Assembly (NCBI GenBank): GCA_900404475.1 | Contig: OUQQ01000248.1 | Location: 1-26,324 of the forward strand | Length of the DNA stretch: 26,324 bases | Direction of reading: 5' to 3' | Source: Spongospora subterranea | Taxonomy: Eukaryota; Endomyxa; Phytomyxea; Plasmodiophorida; Plasmodiophoridae | Part shown: piece by piece, positions 20,464-26,324 of the stretch | Layout of the letters: each line of letters opens with the position of its first letter | Numbering within the stretch: position 1 is the stretch's first letter | Notes under the pieces: model-generated | Databases searched by the model: none | The model's input: only the letters and a program-made list of their open reading frames with translations | Told to the model about the DNA's origin: nothing | Position numbers and translations under genes: made by a program

Positions 20464-21366
20464 TCATTTTCTTCTTTGTTTCGCTTCCCAAATTTCTCGC
20501 AGTCGCCCCACACCAATAGGAGACGCCCTCGCGCTAGATATATTGGTCCGAAATCGGATTCTCTGCCACTCTTCGTTCGTCCCCTTTGTTTCATCAATAT
20601 TATGCCCTACATTGTTCGCGCCACGAATTCGGATTTGCAATTTTTTGACTGATCCACGAAGTGGAGCAGATTTCAGGTTCGCTGCTGCCAAGTTCTTAAC
20701 AGCAAAGATGATTTGCGATCTCATCACAATTGAATGCCCAGTTTGCTCGATCACCTAAACTCCATATTACTTTTACATTGTTCTCCTCTCACATGTTTAA
20801 AACCGTATTACCTTCTCTAAGGAGTTCTCAGAAACTAGGCTATGTATCTTCGAGCCATCAATTTCTGCCGAGACGAAGTCGTCGATGAACTCTCCCATTC
20901 CTTGCGTTTTCAGCCACATCGACACGTCATTGACTGTCCAGCGCTCCATCATATCTCCTTTCAGTTCTTGAGAATCGCCATCCTCCACAATATCGGTGTT
21001 TCCTAAATTGATATATTTCTTAACCTTGTTCTCGTTCAATTCTTTAGCGCTCTCGGTATTTTGCCCCATTTTCACAGTTTCATCTTGCCCTGCTGTTGTT
21101 GTTTTCGTTAGCCTTCCTACGATAATATTCGATACGGGCGTATCACTTTGCCTTGCGCGAAGGCGTGTCGTGATATCTATTCTCCTAGTCTGTGACGCAT
21201 CGGAGTGGGGATTCGCTTTCAGTGTCGACTTTTGTTCCTGCTGGTTCTGCCATGGTTCATTGAATACATCAGCCCATGATAATATGAACTCAATTACCTT
21301 CACCACATTCTGAAGTATATCAAGGCGTCTCCCATATTCATTTCCTGATTGGTGTCCTGAGATCAT
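20464..21366 (-). CDS. SAM-domain protein
   Basis: Two exons (281 aa), intron 20755–20811, or three exons (264 aa) if the 51-nt GT–AG segment 21247–21297 is also removed. A sterile alpha motif spans the intron: MERWTVNDVSMWLKTQGMGEFIDDF…EIDGSKI before it, and a final helix (HSIVMRSQIIFAVKNL) after it. SAM domains mediate protein–protein or RNA contacts. The N-terminal part is polar and low-complexity, and the tail after the SAM domain is basic (VKKLQIRIRG, REIWEAKQRRK). Nothing else identifies a specific orthologue, so the role is unknown. The 51-nt segment has a good GTAATT donor and is stop-free. The extra residues it would encode (VIEFILSWADVF…) are more hydrophobic than their surroundings, so I lean toward it being an intron. 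Confidence 0.72.
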
Positions 21367-21496
21367 ATAATTCTCAGTGCATGCAATGTTGTTAGGTAAT
21401 CGCTTTTACTTTGCCGCCTGCTATCGAGTATCGATGTTTGCCATTGACGTGTGTTAAGTAGGGCCATACCGACGCCATATCCATCGCTGTGGGCCC

Positions 21497-24398
21497 CTAT
21501 TCTCCAAGCTGGTCAGGAATGGATGTCAACCAACAGATAACGAACGAAATATATGAACCGTGTGTCAATGGTCTAGGCTCATAGGACAAGATCATATGTT
21601 TTGGAGTGACACATCTTGGCTGGTCGATATCGGCCAGTGGATCATCGGTTTCGGAACCTGATTCGCTTATCACCACACTATCAATACTATATTGCCGGCT
21701 AATCTCCTTCACAGTCGCCTTGTCGTCGTCTTCGAATGAGATGTTTACAGACTCAATACTAACCCACAACGCATCAACAATCCCATCAATATCTTCGTGT
21801 GCGTTCTCACCTACTTGTTCGCCCACTAAGCGCCTTCGCAGGATTTTTCAATTCAAGACCCGTCGATACGAACCCCTTCAGTCGGGATGCCACTTTGTCT
21901 GGTGTCGGCTGCGACGCCTATCCAGTTAAAGGTTGATCGACGGTTCTCAGCCTGATCACTTATGAACCTACATTGCTATCACGTTTGATCATTACGTTGA
22001 TTTGTGGCCTGGATGAGCGTTCCTGTTCATAAACTTGTCTATTTTGAGGCCGATTTTGGTGGTTTAATGAGGCAGGTTTTCTTCCGTCGGTTGTCGGTTT
22101 CCCACAAATGGAAGGTTTGATAAGATCATCAACTTCGGGCACCATCGTTTTGACCTCATCCATATCGTAATACTGTATGGAATCATTCCCATCGGACGTT
22201 ATCATATTCCCCTAATGTATATCAGCAGCGTTTGCGAACACATGAACTACTTGTCCAGACCCTTCCGTGCCGTTTATCGTCCAAGTACGTGCCGGAGAAC
22301 TGATCACCATTCACCCAGGACATGATCCCATATCCCTGGCGACGACCATTCTCGTCGACTCGCCCTGTCCATTCATCGCCGTTAGCGTAGACCATCAGGC
22401 CGTTGTCGGGGAAATTTCCGAGGTCAAACTATTTTGTTCGTCAAACTTCGCGTTTCCCATTGACATAACAGAGACTGTGAAAACCTTGGCTTTAAAGATG
22501 GACCCATTGCCGAAATGAAGTTCCCCATCGCCATGGTATGCGTTGTCCTGCAAGTACCCAATATATCGATCCCCATTAGGATGGGTCATTCCCTCAATAC
22601 TGGTCAGCTCGCCGTTGGTCCACATTCCTAAAATACCGCTTATTCACACGATATAGTTCGAGTTCAGAAATCGTGTGAATACCTTCTAGTATTCGCCCAT
22701 CTGTGAGTTGAAGACTTCCTTTACCAGACTTGACGCCGTTTATGAATGTGCCCTGGAACTTGGATCCGTCTTTATATTCAATTATCCCCTCTCCGTTTGC
22801 CACTCTGACAATGATTCAGTCTGTGGATGACGCCCGTGGACCAGAAAAACACCAACTGATGGTGGAATAGCCCATAATATACGTCTCCTGATGCGTAATA
22901 TCTGAGTTGCCCTCGTCCTGATCGCTTGCCGGCTCGCCATTCCCCTCGATATATATCACCATTTCCATATTCCATTTTCCCCTCACCGTCTTCCAAATCG
23001 TCTATCCAATACCCATCATAAACATCGCCGTTCGCCCATCGCATTTCTCCCTTCGACAATGGATCAGTTTTGGGACTGCGAATTGAATACGTGAGAAAAC
23101 CTCTCCCGATCGTTGAATGTATATGTCGACACTCCCTCTGTATTTCCCACCATCGACGTAAGTGATAACGCCCTCAATTGGTTGGTCCATGGCGAATTGG
23201 CCCAGGAATGTGAACAGTTTAGGGCGGGTGAACTTCCCTCTCCCAGATCGGCAGTTATTCGCCATTTCTCCCTCATATTTATCGCCATTACTATATCGTA
23301 ATGCGCCTTTCCCCGACATCTGATAGCGATGCTGGTTCAGGCGGAGCAAGGTTTTGGGGGCTTCAATTCACCAACCTGATCGTTATCGAAGGCGCCGGAA
23401 TATGAATCGCCATTTTTCAAGGTGATCGTTCCAGAACCTGATTTCTTTCCAGCATTGAAATCGCCTTCGTATATGGACCCATCATCCTGTTCTAGACGCC
23501 CGATCCCATCAGGCTGGCCGAATGAAAAATGGCCTTTATACGACTCTGTTGAGGACGGAGACTCAAACTTCCCTTGCCCACATGCCATTCCTTCCTAACA
23601 GTATAAAACCAGCTCTATTGTGGGTTATTCACTTTTTGCATCGAGATTTGAGGTAAACGTAAACTACATTGCTGTCTCCAAGTTGTCAAATGTGGGTCGT
23701 AACTTTCGAATTTTGTCAGAGGTGTTTGGTTGAGTTACCTTCCACTGTCCATGATATGATCGACCTGACGCTAGCTGCAAAGCGCCATGTCCATGAGCTA
23801 GTCCTTTGAGCCATGATCCACGATATACCGATCCGTCCTCCAACGTCACCTCTCTAGGCGCATCGACACCCACCGGAAGATATTGCACGAACGGCACTTG
23901 GAATCGCCCAAGGACAGGATTGGCTTGAACGGGCAACGGAGCGGGTTTCGAGGGCGCTGATCGTGCCGGGAACCAGCCAGAGAATGGAACCTCGAAACTG
24001 GCCGCACTGCTCAGCGCCGACACCCATTTAGATTTCTGCGATAGACTGGCGGCACGGAGGAACAGATAATGGTTCGGCGACGACGGATTTCCAAACACGA
24101 TGGCGAATGAGAACTCCTTCTCAGTCAGGTCGACGGCATCAATGATTTTGCACGAATGGACGTTCATGGACCCTTTGGCCGTCTTGGCCGTCTGTTTCGT
24201 ATAATATCTGGGCAATGTCGATTCGTCAGTAACTGGTGAGCGTCGAGAACCCCTTCGGGTTATCCATTACGATAATTGGTCGCCATTCAAAACAAAATAG
24301 CGCGATTTCCATCCTCTACGTATCCGACTGCCGAACGAAATTGGCAATTTATAGAGGTATCCTTGGTGAACGATTGACGGCCCGGATGACGCTGCCAT
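21497..24398 (-). CDS. PH-domain and MORN-repeat protein
   Basis: Eleven exons, 762 aa. Introns: 24208–24270, 23595–23738, 23320–23375, 23051–23100, 22805–22856, 22628–22682, 22429–22484, 22212–22260, 21952–21995, 21826–21869. Residues about 12–110 form a pleckstrin-homology domain: HQGYLYKLP, RRGWKSRYFVLNGDQLSYY (joined across intron 1) and YLFLRAASLSQKSKWVSAL with the terminal-helix Trp. From about 150 to 540 run tandem MORN repeats (EDGSVYRGSW, DDGSIYEGDF, SNGDKYEGEM, ANGDVYDGYW, GNGDIYRGEW, KDGSKFQGTF, NGDRYIGYL, NGDEWTGRV, NGDQFSGTY). The C-terminal about 200 residues are polar and acidic without a domain I recognise. Both modules bind phospholipids or membranes in other proteins, so membrane tethering, possibly at a flagellar or cortical site, is inferred. 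The 144-nt intron is the longest here. Intron 23051–23100 ends in AAG. Confidence 0.85.
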
Positions 24399-24660
24399 CG
24401 ATAATTTAAAGGCTGTACACTTGACCAGATCTCTGCATTCTGGAACAGGCGCGTGCTCAAATTGGAGTTGAACTCACAACATATGGAATCTTCGATAAAA
24501 GAAGACCACGGTGGTGATCAACTAGGAAGACAATAATGAACTCTCGATGGCCCTGTTGTTCTTCGAATATTGTTGAAGGTCAATGTGACATAGTGAATGA
24601 CGGCCAAACGTGGAACAACGAAAGATTTGGTTACCGATAACAATGGAAACAATACTTAAT

Positions 24661-26112
24661 TTATTTTGGCGAATTTTCGCCAGTCGCCTCGGGATTGAAT
24701 AGCGCCTTCAGAGCTGAACATCGTTCAAGACAGTCGACTAGTTTCTGATATGACGGGAGTGGATCTCCTGAGCTCGTCTCCAGATCGGCCATAAATTTGC
24801 TGGATTCCTGTTGGCAAACGACGGTCCCCATACAGTAGTTTAGCGCCATTGCTGCTTTTGATCGACTCTCGGGATCGTCGGCGCTCTTGGCGAACTGAAG
24901 CAACGCGGAGCCACATCGAGACCGGACCTAATTGACACCCCAATCAATGGATCCGCCTGTGAAAAGTGGGCCCTTCCGAACCACTTGGCGAATATCGTCA
25001 TCAGATGGGGGATCGGGTTGACCATCTGAGCTGTGTACTGGATCAAGACTAGTTCCTGTACTTGAAAACAGGTTTCTGGCACGGTCCACGAAGCTCTCGA
25101 ATGAATCTAGGGCTGGGCGCACGTCGACTTTGATGGATTTGATGCTAGATGTGTCGTGAAGCCCTGGAACTTTATCGTCGGCCACACCGCTTTCGTCATG
25201 ATAGTAGTCGATCACGTATCGAACTTCTTGACCTATAACCATTCGCGTAGGTAAATTAGAGGAAACTTGGCAGGGTCCTCATTACCGCAACGATCAACAA
25301 TCCAATCATGTCGGTCAAATGGCGTTCCATAGCCGAGTTTACTCTTGATCCAGGCCTTGGGAGTGAGATGATTCGGTTTTCCCATGAACCTCAACAGAGT
25401 CGGATTGGGACATGATTTACAGCTCTCTGCGTTGGATTTAGAATACATTCAACGATGGCGGATAGGAACACACCCCACTGTAATAGTTGTCGCCATCTGC
25501 ACATGACTATTCAACATTTGAAGTATCTGGGAACCCCACGACAAACGTACGTTCGTTCATTCATGTTGTTGTGGATAGCGACGACCTACGTATTGAGTTA
25601 AGGAATATGCACTGAATGGATGCAGTTATCGGAGGGACACTGACAGTATCAACGTCCCGTTCTGACACATCTGACACTTTTCCTTTGCGGGCCAACGCGT
25701 TGTAAAACATTTGGGGAGATGGATCTGCAAAAAGAAGGTGATTAACGATTGGAGTTACCAGTAAAGCGATTTTCTGACAGGTCCATGTGCCATCAGTGCC
25801 GCCTTTTGGAATCGAGGAGGTCACTCGGTGTGTGGATAGGGGTTCCTTCTGACCAGGAGCGGGCTCTTGATTCGGGTTCGCGGACATCTGATTGTTTGGG
25901 TCTATCCTTTCGCTATAGACATTGTACACATGAGGGTGTTTATATTTGGAGTTGGTGCCATGATTAACAGGGCAGCCACCGGATTCTCCCTGCTTAGATG
26001 CGGAGGATTTATTACCCCCACCATGATCCACTGGACAACGCGCCTCCGATTTCTCGCTACACGTCGATCGATTCATGGTCCCCTGATTGTTGCCAGTTTG
26101 ATCAGTCGACAT
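24661..26112 (-). CDS. HCCS: Holocytochrome c synthase (cytochrome c heme lyase) with Cys-containing C-terminal tail
   Basis: Seven exons, 380 aa. Introns: 25725–25778, 25586–25644, 25498–25550, 25427–25474, 25233–25285, 24895–24936. HCCS attaches heme to cytochrome c in the mitochondrial intermembrane space (system III). Seen: two N-terminal CP heme-binding motifs ([15 protein letters not shown]), [79 protein letters not shown] and [10 protein letters not shown]. Exon 4 (25475–25497) is a 23-nt microexon encoding TWRQLLQWE's core. If the last intron (42 nt, GTCAAT donor) is not spliced, translation stops at 24928 (305 aa, core complete). If it is spliced, a helical tail with CMGTVVC and CLERC follows. 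The ATG at 26112 is the first in frame. Confidence 0.92.
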
Positions 26113-26324
26113 GACGCTCTCCAGATATCGCCAGGTGTTCAACCAAATGGCGACACCAGCTCAGCCCCTCTCACAGTCATCGTTACGTACATGATCAGCC
26201 TGAGTCTGGGGCGAGTGCCTCTCCCAGTCATGAGTATGTACACTATCGCGGAGTCTTCTGCACGAAATATGGGTCATGCTCTACAACAGCGTCGTGTATT
26301 TGATCAAACAGCAATTTAGCCATT

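Noticed and set aside
1..26324. CRISPR arrays, insertion sequences, phage or plasmid features
   Set aside because: No regular short repeats with spacers, no transposase-like frames or terminal inverted repeats, and the gene content and introns are eukaryotic nuclear.

Overview
This window is nuclear DNA from a unicellular, almost certainly flagellated eukaryote. The evidence is a set of recognisable single-copy eukaryotic genes interrupted by very short GT–AG introns (42–80 nt, one of 144 nt; about 64 in total), intergenic gaps of only tens to hundreds of bases, standard stop codons, and two cilium/centrosome genes (a CFAP210-like axonemal protein and CEP70). An HCCS-type (system III) cytochrome c heme lyase and an AASDH-type adenylating enzyme fit an opisthokont or a related flagellate, but I cannot name the species. 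I see no CRISPR array, insertion sequence, phage gene or bacterial operon.

Layout. Plus strand, left part: SLU7 splicing factor (123–1980), RRP1/Nop52 ribosome-biogenesis protein (2194–4012), an 886-bp intergenic stretch, then a Pumilio/PUF RNA-binding protein (4899–7613). Minus strand, 8201–18784: CtlX-like amidinohydrolase (8201–9401), an unrecognised 220-aa protein (9459–10350), CFAP210-like coiled coil (10411–11943), AASDH homologue (11959–15011), CEP70 homologue (15287–17868) and an intronless secreted, probably GPI-anchored protein (18125–18784). A GC-rich, strongly self-complementary intergenic block (19018–19250) is a candidate structured RNA. Then VPS37 of ESCRT-I on plus (19370–20413), and on minus a SAM-domain protein (20464–21366), a PH–MORN protein (21497–24398) and holocytochrome c synthase (24661–26112).

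Most gene models were rebuilt by hand. I joined reading frames across GT–AG introns so that phase was kept and known family motifs became continuous. In every multi-exon model the summed exon lengths are a multiple of three. Taken singly, reading frames in this window are misleading because introns cut nearly every gene into 20–150-codon pieces.

Functional themes: RNA processing (SLU7, RRP1, PUF), cilium/centrosome (CFAP210, CEP70, perhaps the PH–MORN protein), membrane trafficking (VPS37), mitochondrial maturation (HCCS) and small-molecule enzymes (CtlX, AASDH). They do not form one pathway. The most unusual points are the structured intergenic block, the bacterial-type CtlX gene carrying five introns, the 15-bp gap between AASDH and CFAP210, the predicted Cys-rich tail on HCCS, the PH–MORN architecture and the orphan gene.
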